42,390 nucleotides of DNA from Gnetum montanum (taxonomy: Eukaryota > Streptophyta > Gnetopsida > Gnetales > Gnetaceae). The stretch is from assembly GCA_015680685.1 (NCBI GenBank), contig MNCI01011495.1, forward strand, positions 439,728-482,117, read 5' to 3'. The notes beneath the pieces are model-generated. The model made no database searches. It was not told the origin of the DNA and saw only the letters and a list, made by a program, of their open reading frames with translations. The position numbers and the translations under genes were made by a program. Below are positions 1 through 10,990 of the stretch, one piece after another. Position 1 is the first letter of the stretch; every line of letters begins with the position of its first letter.

Positions 1-163
1 GTACACAACTTGGGTTCAGGTTACAAGTTGCTCGAATAAAGAGTCGTTCACTCTAGGACTCCTACTGCGGGCACATGGGAAAAATTCTAACTCTGGAGTG
101 ATCAATCTGCCAGAGCTTCGCTACTTCTAGCCAGGATTGGGAAATAAGGGGAGTGCCGCCTCT

Positions 164-171
164 TATTTATA
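164..171 (-). promoter_or_regulatory. TATA box of the left-edge LTR
   Basis: On the minus strand the sequence reads TATAAATA. The same octamer is at the equivalent place in the solo LTR and in both element A LTRs, which fixes the transcription direction of the family. Confidence 0.7.
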
Positions 172-189
172 GATATGGTGGCGGACTGC

Positions 190-209
190 GATATCACGTA
201 CGCGATATC
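190..209. promoter_or_regulatory. Two GATATC palindromes spaced 14 bp
   Basis: GATATC occurs at 190-195 and 204-209. The same 14-bp spacing recurs in the LTRs of elements A and B, upstream of the TATA box in the sense of transcription. This is a candidate U3 binding-site module; no factor is assigned. Confidence 0.5.
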
Positions 210-237
210 GCAGCACAGTGCATGTCGCGTCTCATCA

Positions 238-2987
238 TAGATATTATGCAAGATAATTCAATTTCTAAAAAATAAAAAAACTAGCTATCTTTGATTAATT
301 TAAAAGAAAATTATAATTATAGCAAAGCCCAATCCACAAAATATAAATTAGTCTAACACTCAATAATACTAGATAGCATGAGGCCAATAGTATATATAGG
401 ACATATATTCATACATAGAGAGAGAGCTACAATGGCCAATATCACATACAAAATTAATCAAGAGATACATATACTAATGAAATCTCTTTTTCAACTCTTT
501 CATGCACTCACCACTTCTAAAACATGCAAACATAATCAATATTTATAAACTATAAGCTCAAGCCCTTAGGAAAACCTTTCCATGATCAACTTGGAGATTT
601 TCAACTATTTCCAATCTTAATCTTAGGACTCTTGGCTATTTTGCATCTTGGAATTACCATATCGGAACTTTCCATGGCCAAAAAAGATGTCTACAGGCTT
701 GAAAAGATGTCTCATTATTAACCTTAGCTTTCAAGTAAGACATCTTCTATTTTAACAAGATGTCTCCTACAAGTAATAGATGTATCCCAAGAGATATTTA
801 TTCTTAGGATGAGACATCTCATCTCCTAGCCAAGATATTTCTCAAACATTTGAGACATCTCCTGTGCCATTTCAGCTCTTAGGAAAGACATCTCTTTGGT
901 AACCAAGATGTCTTTCCAGCTCCCAAATCTTTAATCTTTCTCTTATAGGGATGAAAAAGGATTCATAAAAGGGTATTAATACACCATTTACAACATGTAT
1001 TATTATATGAATGTATTGCATGGAGATCTTCTCTTACCTCACATAATTGGAAAAATTTAGAGCATGCTCAAAAATAGTTTCTTGTGTGTGAATTTTAAGT
1101 AAAAATGCAAACTTCTTATGATATCTTACTTCTAGAATTAGATTTTCTTCCTCTTGAAGATGAAGCTCTTTGTTATTTTTTTTATACTCAGAAGCTAAGT
1201 TACATGGAGAAAGTTAATTATGCTAAGGAAATAATAAATGCTACATAAGAAAATGGATGGTTGTATCAAGGAAAATTATGGGTTGAGTCATGAAATATTG
1301 AAATGAAGAATCTTTCTTTAAATAAAAGGCTCTTCTCAAACACTACAAAAGAAAGAGTCTTGGCTAAACTTTGGTTGAACATGTAAGGACAAAAATATTT
1401 TTATTTACATTATTTTAGAGGAGGTTTGTTATGTTCCATAAAAAAGTATCTATTCTCAGCTTTCCTATTCATTTAAGGAATTAAATTGCTAGAGCAAGAA
1501 TTAACTCTCATCATCTCCTTGTTGAGATAAGTTATCATATCAATTTATCATGTGATGCAATTTGAATAATCTAGCTACATTGATGCATCCTCAAATGCGT
1601 TGGTGCATATGAGTTGATACTAATCCTCACTAAGCCTATATAAATGCATGTACCAATCGTATTTATGACATATTTAGTCATTATACTAGAAAATATCTTT
1701 CAATTTTCTTCTATAAGACTTAGTAAAAGTTCCCTCTAAGTGCCCATAGTATGGATTGAGTTAATTTTATGGAGTTTTATTCAAATTCATAATAAAAATA
1801 AAATTGAAATTTTTTCTCCACTGCAACACTTAGACTAGCATTCAGTTTACTTACAAGCATTTTACTTTACATGTAGTTTACTTTTCTATACTTAAGATGT
1901 AATATTTTATTTTATAGTAACATGAGTATGACCACTTTAAGCATAATATATTAGCATTTGATGATCCCAAGAGTGAATACTTAATACACCTAGTAGCAAA
2001 TACTTGATAACCCAGTAGCGTTACTATAAGTTCAAGATATGTTCAAAATGTAAGAACATATACTATATGTTTAGAGTAGTTTAGTTATTAATTAGTTAAA
2101 TTTTTAATATTTCAATTACTTCTTCTCTTAATAATTTTAAAAAATTATAAATCTTACACCTCAATCACACTTATCCATATGGACACAATTAATACAAGTG
2201 ATGATTGGGAAGACAATGACTAGTAAACTCATGTTTGACTATCTAGGATAAAAGCCACTTAGGTAGAACTAGTCCATGGAATTTGGCTGGATCACATATA
2301 CATGCTTGTGATTCATATGGTTGGGCATAGGAAATACCCAATGCTCATCATTATTTCCATTGTCGAGGATTATCTTTTAGTTTTGTGTGGTAAGTATTTT
2401 AGATATTGAAATCATACAAAGGTCATTGTAGGAGTATAATGCATCATTCTTAGAAAAATGATAATATTTTATTTAAGAAACAATTTTAAAAGAATCCACT
2501 AAAAATGTTTTCTTCTCACAAGGTTGATTCTTCACCTATTTATGATTTTAACAAAGAACATGATATAACCAAGAAGAATGTTAATGACATATCTCAATAA
2601 TTGAAGGTTTTCTATGCCCATTTGAATCCTTATTTCTAGATTTCACTTTCATCCTTCACCAAGATGAGCAACTACTCTAGAGAGACTTGGAGGAAATTGT
2701 TGTGTTGTTTCTAACTCATGCTATTTTCTTACTATTTATGGTAGTACTAATGAAGTTGGAACTTCAACCAATAGCCCCAAAATATCAATTGAAGGAACAC
2801 CTCTTCATATACTATCAAAGAATAGTTTCCAACTTAGAAAAGATAAACTCATGAAGGCCCGCCTTAAATTCTCTAAGGGAAAGAAGGTCCTAATCTTGCT
2901 AACCTCATAGTCAGAGAAGGAGAACATCAAACTTCCATTACGATGATCGTAATGCCACAATCCTCCTCCCTTAGATGAGGACAATAC
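238..2987. other. Unassigned AT-rich DNA between the LTR end and the copia element
   Basis: I find no gene here. No long open frame exists, and translations show no recognisable domain. The stretch is AT-rich and CpG-poor like the decayed elements around it, so it is probably old repeat DNA past recognition. The one structured part is the motif cluster at 685-912. A weak coding feel around 2630-2940 could not be tied to any family. Confidence 0.5.
685..912. repeat. Cluster of AGATGTCT / AGACATCT motifs
   Basis: About eight copies of AGATGTCT or its reverse complement AGACATCT, some with one change, lie within roughly 230 bp (for example near 703, 737, 757, 812, 853, 887 and 905). The same octamer is repeated in both copia LTRs further right. 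The segment may be a diverged LTR of a related element, or an independent motif cluster. Confidence 0.5.
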
Positions 2988-4170
2988 TATGGGCCTTTTG
3001 GTGTGTCAAAACATTAAGAAAATTAGAGACAAAAGTTAGGTGCATGGTTGTGTGGCTATTGTGGTTGTGGGACCAAGATGAGATGAAAAGGAACACACAG
3101 ATGTAGACAAAAAGAGGAAGTCATGCACAAGGCCTTAATGTCTCATCCACAAAATAAAACCTCAACGAACATGGACAAGAAAAGTTTCCATCATTAATGC
3201 ATGAAAAAATGCAAGATTATGAACAAGGAACAAAGAATTTATCATGCAATGGAAGAAGGAGAAAGATGTCTTCAAAAAATAGTAAGCATCTTGGTAGAAT
3301 TAAAATATGCACAAACAAAGATATATCCAAGAAATAGCAAACATGTTTCATCAATAAAAGATGTCTTCACTAGATAATGATTTCTTCATAGAATGCAAGC
3401 CAGTTTTAGAAAGATGTCTTTTACTAGACAAAGATATCTTCCTAGAATAGAAGGAAAATATAGAAAGATATTTCAGTCTTGTTGCACAAGTTCCATGATA
3501 AATTTGAAAATATGGTAGCTATAAGAAGACATCATATGCATTGGAAAATACGCAAGCTTATGTGCAATCATTGTCTAATCATTTGTCAATTATTTCAGTC
3601 ATTGTTACTCTTAATTATATTATCATTTATTCATTATAAAGTGTGTTGTACCTCAAAGTACAAGATTAGTAAACTATGTTGCATTCATCCCTTATAATTG
3701 ATCTCCCTTGTTGCCTTGGAGGATTGATGTTCTTCTTGTAGGAAGGAATCTTAATTGAGCTTGTAAAGATCTTGTGGGATTAAGTGGTTGGTGTTGTGGC
3801 ATAACACTTCTAAGAGGAGCTCAAGATTGTAAAGGTTGTGGAAGCCTAGAAACCACATTCCAAACTTGACAAGAACTTGTAGGGTTGAGTGGTTGGTGCA
3901 GCATCACAACACTCTAAAGTGGGGTTTGAAGATTTTATAGGGTGTGGACCCTTCAAACCATATTTCAGAGCAATGAAATCCAAAGGTGTGCTTGCGATCT
4001 ATTCTCCAAGTGTGAACCACCCAAGCTAGGGAACCACGTTAAATTTAGTGTGTGTGCTTTGTCTAAAGAATCTCAATCTAGGGAACTTATTCATCCTTTC
4101 ATCACTTCCCTTAATGTCCACACCACCCCCACACCCCCACCTCATGCTCTTCTACATTCAACAATCCACA
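2988..4170 (+). repeat. 5' LTR of the copia element
   Basis: The start is set by alignment with the 3' LTR: TATGGGCCTTTTGG here against TGTGCACCTTTTGG at 7341, so the canonical TG has become TA. The end is the CA at 4169-4170, two bases before the primer site. Similarity to the 3' LTR runs along the length, for example 3560-3720 against 9040-9200, and looks like roughly 80-85 percent by eye. The LTR contains several AGATGTCT motifs between about 3260 and 3470 and a CA-rich end near 4120-4145. Confidence 0.75.
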
Positions 4171-4172
4171 AG

Positions 4173-4185
4173 TGGTATTGAAGCC
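4173..4185 (+). other. Primer-binding site, initiator-Met tRNA type (decayed)
   Basis: TGGTATTGAAGCC differs from the standard plant site TGGTATCAGAGCC at three adjacent positions, all transitions. It lies two bases after the LTR's terminal CA, as expected. Confidence 0.7.
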
Positions 4186-4225
4186 TAGTACTCTTCTTTA
4201 TCATCATCAACTTAAAGAGTGAACA

Positions 4226-5957
4226 ATGGAGGGAAGACCTTAAAAAAAGCCACCTATTTTTGATAGATTTGACTTCACGTATTGAAAATCTCAAATGCAA
4301 GGGTTCCTCAAATCCATGGAGTTTGAAGTATGGGAGTCAACCCTTGGAGGCTACACTCTACCTATCAATAGCTCCACCAGCATTGTTAAGCCTTGCAACA
4401 AATGGACACATGAGTAAAAAGATGAGTTCATGTTGCATTCAAAAGAAAAAAATTATTTATTTTATGCATTGAATAAATTTAAATTTTATAGAGTAGTAGG
4501 ATGTAAAATAGCCAAAGAAATTTGGTAAACTTTAGAAGCTACCTATAAAAGAACATATATTATTAAGTAATCAAAATTGTTAGTTTTATAAAGTGAATAC
4601 GATAAACTCAAAATGAGAGAAGGTGAGAAAATAAAAATATTATTTCTCTAGAGCTAATGATCTTGTTGTAGCTATTAGAGGAATAGGTAAATACTTTCCC
4701 AAAATTAATGTCATCATCAAAATGATCAGAACTCTACAATTGGAGTTCAAACCAAAGGTCAAGGCTATGGAGGAGATCAGAATTTCTCAATCTTAAAATT
4801 TGAAGAGATTCAAAGTGCTCTCATTACTTATGAAATGAATCTCCTAAGTGAAGGAGCAATCCAAGAAAGACCTATTGCTCTAAAGATTACCTCCATGTAG
4901 AAGCAGTTCAATGAACATGATGAGGGTAATAGAGATGAGATTACCTTTCTCTCAAGGAAGCTATAACGATTTCTAACAACAAGAAATGAGGGGGCATTAC
5001 AAAAAGGACCCAATTTTCTCAAAGGTAGAGAAAGAGGTAGAAATTTTCTACATTCTAACTTAGATTTCCATTCCATAGTATGTTCAGTTTATGGAGGAAG
5101 AGACCATATGGCCTTTGAATGTCCTAGTGATCCTAGTGATAGCAAGATATAAACAAAGAATAAATCCAATGATGAAAAATCAAAAAAGATAAAATTTTAT
5201 ACAAATTGAGAAGATGGTGAACAAAGTGAAGAAGAAGCATGCAATTCCTCCAAAAATTCACATCTCATATGCATGGTGCTTACAGATGAAAATTCCTCAC
5301 ATGTGGCTGAACAAGATAGTAAGTGTGACAAAAGGTATAATAAATTTCAAAAAGAAAATTTTCTATTCCATCATCTAGTTAGGAAGGTAAAGAAATTTGT
5401 AATTTCTAAGTTGGATGTTGTTCATGCTGAAGTGAAAGAATATATCTCAAACATAAAAGCTGAGATTCAACAAGTAACCTCTTTTAACAATGATTGATGC
5501 AAGGTTCAAGAAGAGGAGACTCTTGAAAAATAGTGAAAGAATTTAGAGGAAGCCACACATGAAAATTCAAGCTCAATCATAAACATGTTTCATAATTTTG
5601 ATCATAAGGATAATACTTTATTTTTTTGTAAAAATTGTGGTTGTAAGCATACTCTTAACTATATTCATAATGATCAAAACAAGCTTAATGCTTGTTCTTG
5701 TCAAAAAGGCTTTGGTAAGAAAATTGTGTAGGTACCAATAAGTGAGAATGATGAGAAGTGGAGAATTGAAAATGATGTAATAAGTAATCAAAGATTTTAT
5801 CATAAAGAGCATGAACAAATAGAGACATCACATATACGATCTAATGAAAGAGAACTAAAGGATGAAGAGGTACTTCATGATAGGGGACCTCATCTCAAAC
5901 TCCATTAATCTTCTCTTCTCCCCTGAAAGTAAGGTAAGTTAAGGTAAGCTTCCATCT
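4226..5957 (+). pseudogene. gag: Copia-type gag relic with zinc knuckle
   Basis: Gag would form the virus-like particle and bind the element RNA. The first ATG after the primer site is at 4226. Read through frame breaks and stops, the conserved copia gag pattern is visible: an FDFTYW motif near 4270, then KSMEFEVWE, a GGYTLP segment, AKEIW and TLEATYKRT. This matches the copia gag (UBN2-like) family. A zinc knuckle lies at 5081-5122 in the CX2CX4HX4C arrangement; its second Cys is Tyr, consistent with TGT to TAT. After it comes an acidic and then helical tail (an open frame at 5273-5497), as in Sirevirus gag. Stops are numerous, so the gene is dead. The part from 5506 is duplicated in inverted orientation across an N. 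Confidence 0.75.
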
Positions 5958-6478
5958 NTTTTCATCATTTTTCAAGACAATTAATTTTGGCCTTTAAATA
6001 CCATTCTTATTAACTAGCAAGCAAAGAGATGGAAGCTTACCTTAACTTACCTTACTTTCAGGGGAGAAGAGAAGATTAATGGAGTTTGAGATGAGGTCCC
6101 CTATCATGAAGTACCTCTTCATCCTTTAGTTCTCTTTCATTAGATCGTATATGTGATGTCTCTATTTGTTCATGCTCTTTATGATAAAATCTTTGATTAC
6201 TTATTACATCATTTTCAATTCTCCACTTCTCATCATTCTCACTTATTGGTACCTACACAATTTTCTTACCAAAGCCTTTTTGACAAGAACAAGCATTAAG
6301 CTTGTTTTGATCATTATGAATATAGTTAAGAGTATGCTTACAACCACAATTTTTACAAAAAAATAAAGTATTATCCTTATGATCAAAATTATGAAACATG
6401 TTTATGATTGAGCTTGAATTTTCATGTGTGGCTTCCTCTAAATTCTTTCACTATTTTTCAAGAGTCTCCTCTTCTTGA
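5506..6478. repeat. Perfect 452-bp inverted repeat bounded by Ns
   Basis: The left arm 5506-5957 and right arm 6027-6478 appear to be exact reverse complements of equal length, with a spacer of 69 positions. The only two ambiguous bases in this region sit at 5958, directly after the left arm, and at 6479, directly after the right arm. Identical arms in DNA otherwise riddled with substitutions suggest a misplaced, reversed contig. Read the other way, 5959-6478 overlaps the left contig by 452 bp and extends it by 68 bases. Confidence 0.85.
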
Positions 6479-6479
6479 N

Positions 6480-7255
6480 ATGTTTTCTAAATTTCTGGTT
6501 GAATATAAAGATACAAGTTCTAATGAGATAATTGTTTCAATTAGATAGGCTACTTGATCTAGATTTGATCTTTAGCATCAAACTATGTGTTGATCTTTCT
6601 TGGATTAGTTGTAGATCCTTGTTTTGAACTAATAAGAGCAAGTCTTAATGTATCATCAACCCACCTATTTGATATTCAAGCATAATCTAAAGTAAGAAGT
6701 ACCTATAATTTTATTAAAGAATGAAGATAGTGATATTATTCCTTATAATAATAGGAGCAAGAACATGATCATTCTGATTATGGAAACGTATTTATGAGTT
6801 TGATTGAAATATCCTTTGAGTAGTTTGCCTTGAGATGTACTTCCTAGCTTAAGAATTTAATATATGGCATGACTAGTTTCACATTGTGAAGTTGTATTGC
6901 GATATTCTCCTTATCATTTAAGATATGTTCTAATCTTTTGTGATGTTTTTAAAAGGATGGAGAATATATGAACATTAAAAGAGCCATGCACTATAAACTA
7001 CTAATGAATTATTGATTTAGAGATGGGTTACTTGATCTTCAAGGCTTATAGTTTACCTCAAGCCTTAAGTTTGAATATCACTTGGAAGGCTTGGATTAGC
7101 TCTTGACAAATTCAAGGCAACTTGTCTTGGAACTTTGTGCTGAAAAATGTGTGCTCTTTAATTGATCTTCTTACTTAGCTAATTTTTTCTTTTGGACTAT
7201 GACATTATGCATACTCTTTGACCATTTTATGTGCCTTATCCTTTTTTCTACTATT
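6480..7255. other. Unassigned copia interior
   Basis: No domain could be recognised on either strand. By position this should be the 3' part of the copia interior, but no integrase, RT or RNase H motif is visible. It follows the suspected contig join, so a large piece of pol may simply be missing from the assembly. Confidence 0.4.
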
Positions 7256-7339
7256 AAAAAGGGGGAGAGTAGCATGGTTATATTTGTATGATCACTAATC
7301 CATTTTTTAAAGTTTTGAACATTACCAAAAAAGAGAAGA
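7256..7339 (+). other. Polypurine tracts before the copia 3' LTR
   Basis: AAAAAGGGGGAGAG at 7256-7269 resembles the purine tract typical of Sireviruses. A second tract, AAAAAAGAGAAGA at 7327-7339, lies one base before the inferred LTR start at 7341. The second is correctly placed to prime plus-strand DNA; the first may be an additional upstream tract. Confidence 0.55.
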
Positions 7340-8180
7340 TTGTGCACCTTTTGGTGTGCCAAAACATTAAGAAAATTGGAGACAAAGGTTGTGTGTATGG
7401 TTATGTGGTTGTTGTAGTTGTAGGACTAAGATGAGATGACAAGGAATGCATTGATGTAGACAAAAGGATAAATTCATTCACAAGGTCTCAAGGTCTCATC
7501 CATAAAAAAAAAAAAGCTCAAAGGAAGAGAACTCAAAGAACGTGGAAAGCAAAGTTGTCATCATTGACATGTGCAAAAAAGCAAGATTATGAATAAGGAA
7601 TGAAGAATTCATCATGCAAAGGAAGGAGAAGAAAGATGTCTTCAAGAAAAAATAGACTTCTTGGCAGAATTGAAAGATGCACAGACAAAGGTGTCTCTAA
7701 GAAATAGCAGATGTCTTTCATCAGGCAAAGACTTCTTTACTAGATAAAGACATTGATGAGTGGCGAGGTACCCCTACACTCCACCATACGAATACGAGCG
7801 TACACGCGCGATCCGGTCGAACTCCGCAGACTAAATGCCTTAACGCCACAAGAAACACTTGGGGTTAATCGTTCGTTGTCTTCCCAGGCTTGCTTGTATG
7901 TGTCACGGTGTATGGTTAAGCAAGTCTGAGGTATGTGATTTTTTTGGTATTTTCGGCTTATCTTCTATGCTACCAGGAGAAAGGGTTGAGAAAACTAAAC
8001 TAACTCTAACTAAGATCTAAGTCTAAATTAACTAGCGTCAGCATCCGTTCCCACTTGCCGGACACACCCTGAACTATGCAACTGCAGCTTACCAAACGCT
8101 AATCGTTACTGGGATCGCCACACGTAACGCAAGTGCTCGAAGTGGTCGTACTGAGGCACCTATTTAGCCTACGTGTGATA

Positions 8181-8451
8181 AGCAGCCGATTCCTTAGCCA
8201 GCCGTACACACCCGTGGGTGCTCGTAACTAAGTCGTACTTATCACACGATCTAGCCTAGCAATGAGCAGCCGATTCCTCAACTAGCCGTACACATTAGAC
8301 CCGGGAGTTACCAAGCGCAGAATCCTGGAATACGCTACTGGGTTACCAAGCATCCAATGCTCATTATTGAGTCGTACTCATGCATTGCGTCAAGCAGCCG
8401 ATTCCTTGACTAGCCGTACACGTCCGTAGACGCTCGTAATCAAGTCGTACT
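8181..8451. repeat. Three copies of an internal repeat in the solo LTR
   Basis: The motif AGCAGCCGATTCCT followed by a variable few bases and AGCCGTACAC occurs at 8181, 8265 and 8393. Copies one and three continue into a CTCGTAAxxAAGTCGTACTT segment. The equivalent block is not obvious in the shorter LTRs of elements A and B (about 840 and 774 bp), which may explain their shorter length. Confidence 0.7.
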
Positions 8452-8700
8452 TGAACGCACTAGGAAAGAAGGAAATGAAAGCAATAAATGAAACCATGTG
8501 CTGCAAGGTTTATCCAAACAAGTTCGTCTTTATTGTCGTACACAACTTGGGTTCAGGTTACAAGCTGCTCAAATAAAGAGCCGTTCACTCTAGGACTCCT
8601 ACTGCGGGCACATGGGGAAAAATTCTAACTCTGGAGTGATTAATCTGCCAGAGCTTCGCTACACTAGCTAGGATTGGGAAATGAAGGGAGTGCCACCTCT

Positions 8701-8708
8701 TATTTATA
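8701..8708 (-). promoter_or_regulatory. TATA box of the solo LTR
   Basis: TATAAATA on the minus strand, with one GATATC at 8727-8732 just upstream in the direction of transcription. Confidence 0.65.
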
Positions 8709-9837
8709 GATATGGTGGCAGGACACGATATCGTAGCCTAGTGCAAGTCGCGTCTCATCAGACATCCTCACAAGATGTAGGCCAGTTTTAGAATGATGTC
8801 TTTTACCAAATAAAGGCATCTTCCTAGAATGGAGATTTTAGAAAGGCATATTTTCTAGACAAAGACATCTTCCTAGAATAGAGGTAAAATACAGAAAGAC
8901 ATCTTAGGCATGAAGAAGATGTCTTCTTTGATCATTAGCTACCATTAGCTAGCCGTTGCATGAGTTTGAAGATGTATTTGAAAATATGGTATCTATAAGA
9001 ATAAATCATATGCATTGAAAAATGTGCAAGGTTATGTGCAATCATTGTCTAATAATTTGTCAATAATTGTAATCATTGTTTCTCTTCATTGTATTATTAT
9101 TTGTCCATTGTAAAGTGTGTTGTACCTCAAAGTATAAGGATCAACAAACTGAGTTGCATTCATCCCTCATAATTGTTCTTCGTTGTTTCCCTATAGGGTT
9201 GATGTGCTTTTTGTTGGAAGGAATCTTGATTGAGCTTGTCAAGATCCTATGGGATTGAGTGGTTGGTGTTATGACACAACACTCCTAAGTGAAGCTTAAG
9301 ATTGTAAAGGTCGTGGAATCTTGGAAATCACATTCTAAGCCTAATGGAACCTTCTAGGGTTGATTGACTAGTGTAGCATCACAACACTCTAGAGTGAGGC
9401 TTGAAGATTGTATAGGGTGTGGATCCTTCAAACCACATTTGAAAGCAACAATGTCCAAAGGTGTGCTTGCAATCTACCCTCTGAGTGTGGACTATGCAAG
9501 TTGGGAAACCACATTAAATTTGGTGTGTGTGCTTTATCCAAATATTTTCAATTTGGGAAACTTATTCATCAGCACTGCCCACCACCCCCCACCCCCCTCC
9601 CCCATTTTAAGTTTAATGGTCTATAAATATAACTCATCAATGATTATGTTCAACCTTAACAAGCAACCAAGGTAATAAGAGAACTAGTTCCAAAACCAGG
9701 AAAACCTCAAGGCTAAGATCCCCCAGCCATTCACTAAAAGAATAATTAATGGACAAAAGAAGAAGATCAAGCCAATATAACTCTACTAGCTCTTCATCCT
9801 CACCATCCTATTCATTCTCAAGCTCTAAAAAGGGGGG

Positions 9838-10990
9838 ATGTGACCATGAGAGAAGATCCCATCATAGAGATGAAAGAAGGGAGTATAGATAGGAGCAAGA
9901 AGAAGAGGAATGTCATTAGGAGAGAAGGCATAGCAAGAAACATCATAGGAGACATGGTCATGAGAGGGGAAGTTATGAATATGATGACTATGATGAACCA
10001 TTTCTTATCACTAGATGTAGCATAAACATCTCAGAGATAGTTCATATTCCCACCAAGCATTAAAGGGATATCTAGATCAAACAACTTGATATGAACAACA
10101 TCCCTAAGTTTGAAGTAGGTTATAATGCTAATTTACAACATCAATTGCAAGCCTTCCATGATGCATATTCTTTGCAAAACACTAAGAATTATTAGTAAAA
10201 GTTCAAACTATTTCTTGGGTACTCATTAAGAAAGCTAAATGTTGGTAATAGTCTCTCGAGCCAAAATGTATCTGTAGATGAAGTACAATGTTGAAGTTGT
10301 TCAATGACAAATATCAAATGTTCTCAAAAGTGTCTAACATGAAAAAAAAAAGATTCAAGAATGAAAAAAAAGTAGTTATGAATCCCTTAATTTGGCCTTG
10401 GAAAGGTACTATTCTCTTTTACACCAATGCATAGACCATGGTTTCTCTCAAAGAGAGTAGCTTCACCATGTAATAGATGGACTTAGAAATAAAACTAGAA
10501 AGACTCTTGGAATTTATGCCCAAGAAAGATTGTTAAAATGAGATTCCATTGAATACAAAATCTCATTGATTAGTGACAAAAGATGAAGGGGAGCTGAAAA
10601 AAAGAGCAAGTGCAAAGAAATACAATAGAGATCTCTTCATTCACAAAAGAGAGGTATGTTTCTACAATCCTTAGGAGGAAGTAGCACTAGAGGAGGTTAT
10701 ACAAAGAAAAACTTTATTGATTCAAAAATATATCATAGAGATATTAGCTTTGATGAATAAAATGTGAAACTTCTTGGATGAGAAGTTCAAAACTTCTCTT
10801 AAAATTATGAAGGAGAAAACAAAGTAGGAGAATAAGGATAAATATAAAAGAAGGAGAAAGGATGTAAAAGGACTACCATTAATAGAAGGTAAGGTTGTAG
10901 TAGTTGACAAGGTTGTAAATTCTAATACAAAAGATGAAGGATGTGACATCTACCAATATAAACATCCTAAGAGATATCCAATACTATCAC
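9838..10990 (+). pseudogene. gag: Element C gag relic
   Basis: The order of motifs matches elements A and B: an Arg/His-rich stretch (SHHRDERREYR near 9860), then the phrase DMNNIPKFE near 10090, a QAFHDAYSL segment, a QERLL-like helical region around 10520, and the knuckle region ending in YALNP near 11020. The knuckle reads C-D-I-Y, so its second Cys is lost, and the last Cys is also missing. Many stops and frame breaks interrupt it. Gag would package the element RNA; this copy cannot. Confidence 0.7.

Larger units (their letters stand above)
1..237 (-). repeat. Right end of a gypsy family-G LTR, cut by the window edge
   Basis: This stretch matches 8538-8760, the right-hand part of the solo LTR described below, nearly base for base. 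It ends in CTCATCA, the same terminus as that LTR. The TATA box and the GATATC motifs read on the minus strand, so this is the promoter half of a minus-strand LTR. The bases after 237 do not resemble the purine tract that follows a family-G 3' LTR on its inner side, so this may be a solo LTR or a 5' LTR seen from outside. The left part is outside the window, so a target duplication cannot be tested. Confidence 0.88.
7754..8760 (-). mobile_element. Gypsy family-G solo LTR with target duplication GACAT
   Basis: The 1007-bp unit starts TGATGAG and ends CTCATCA, a perfect 7-bp terminal inverted repeat. It is flanked by GACAT at 7749-7753 and again at 8761-8765. No interior sequence is present, so this is a solo LTR left after recombination between two LTRs. 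Its termini and much of its body match the LTRs of elements A and B, and its right part is almost identical to 1-237. It is richer in CpG than its surroundings, so it is younger than the copia LTR it interrupts. The TATA box orientation puts transcription on the minus strand. Confidence 0.93.
2988..9604 (+). mobile_element. Decayed Ty1/copia retrotransposon, Sirevirus-like
   Basis: Two direct repeats of about 1.2 kb, at 2988-4170 and 7341 to about 9604 (once the inserted gypsy solo LTR is removed), flank an interior of only about 3.2 kb. Inside are a Met-type primer site, a copia gag relic with a zinc knuckle, and purine tracts before the 3' LTR. No protease, integrase or RT is recognisable, so pol is deleted, decayed beyond sight, or lost at the suspected assembly join at 5958-6479. 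The long acidic gag C-terminus and a GGGGGAG purine tract suggest the Sirevirus (SIRE/Maximus) branch. The right boundary is approximate because the two LTRs diverge after the C-rich stretch near 9600. No clear target duplication was found. Confidence 0.75.
7341..9604 (+). repeat. 3' LTR of the copia element, split by a gypsy solo LTR
   Basis: The sequence aligns with 2988 onward, starting TGTGCACCTTTTGGTGTG. The match breaks at 7754, where the solo LTR enters, and resumes after 8765. Without the insert and the duplicated five bases it is about 1.25 kb, close to the 5' LTR. AGATGTCT-type motifs recur on both sides of the insert (7630-7750 and 8760-8935). The right end is uncertain: resemblance to the 5' LTR fades after the C-rich run near 9604. 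Confidence 0.7.

Noticed and set aside
685-912. CRISPR-like array of short repeats
   Set aside because: Motifs are only 8 bp, occur in both orientations with irregular spacing, and the DNA is plant nuclear.
5618-6366. Two identical 66-residue membrane-like frames on opposite strands (5618-5818 and 6166-6366)
   Set aside because: They are the same antisense frame of copia gag seen twice because of the inverted repeat; hydrophobicity comes from AT-rich composition.
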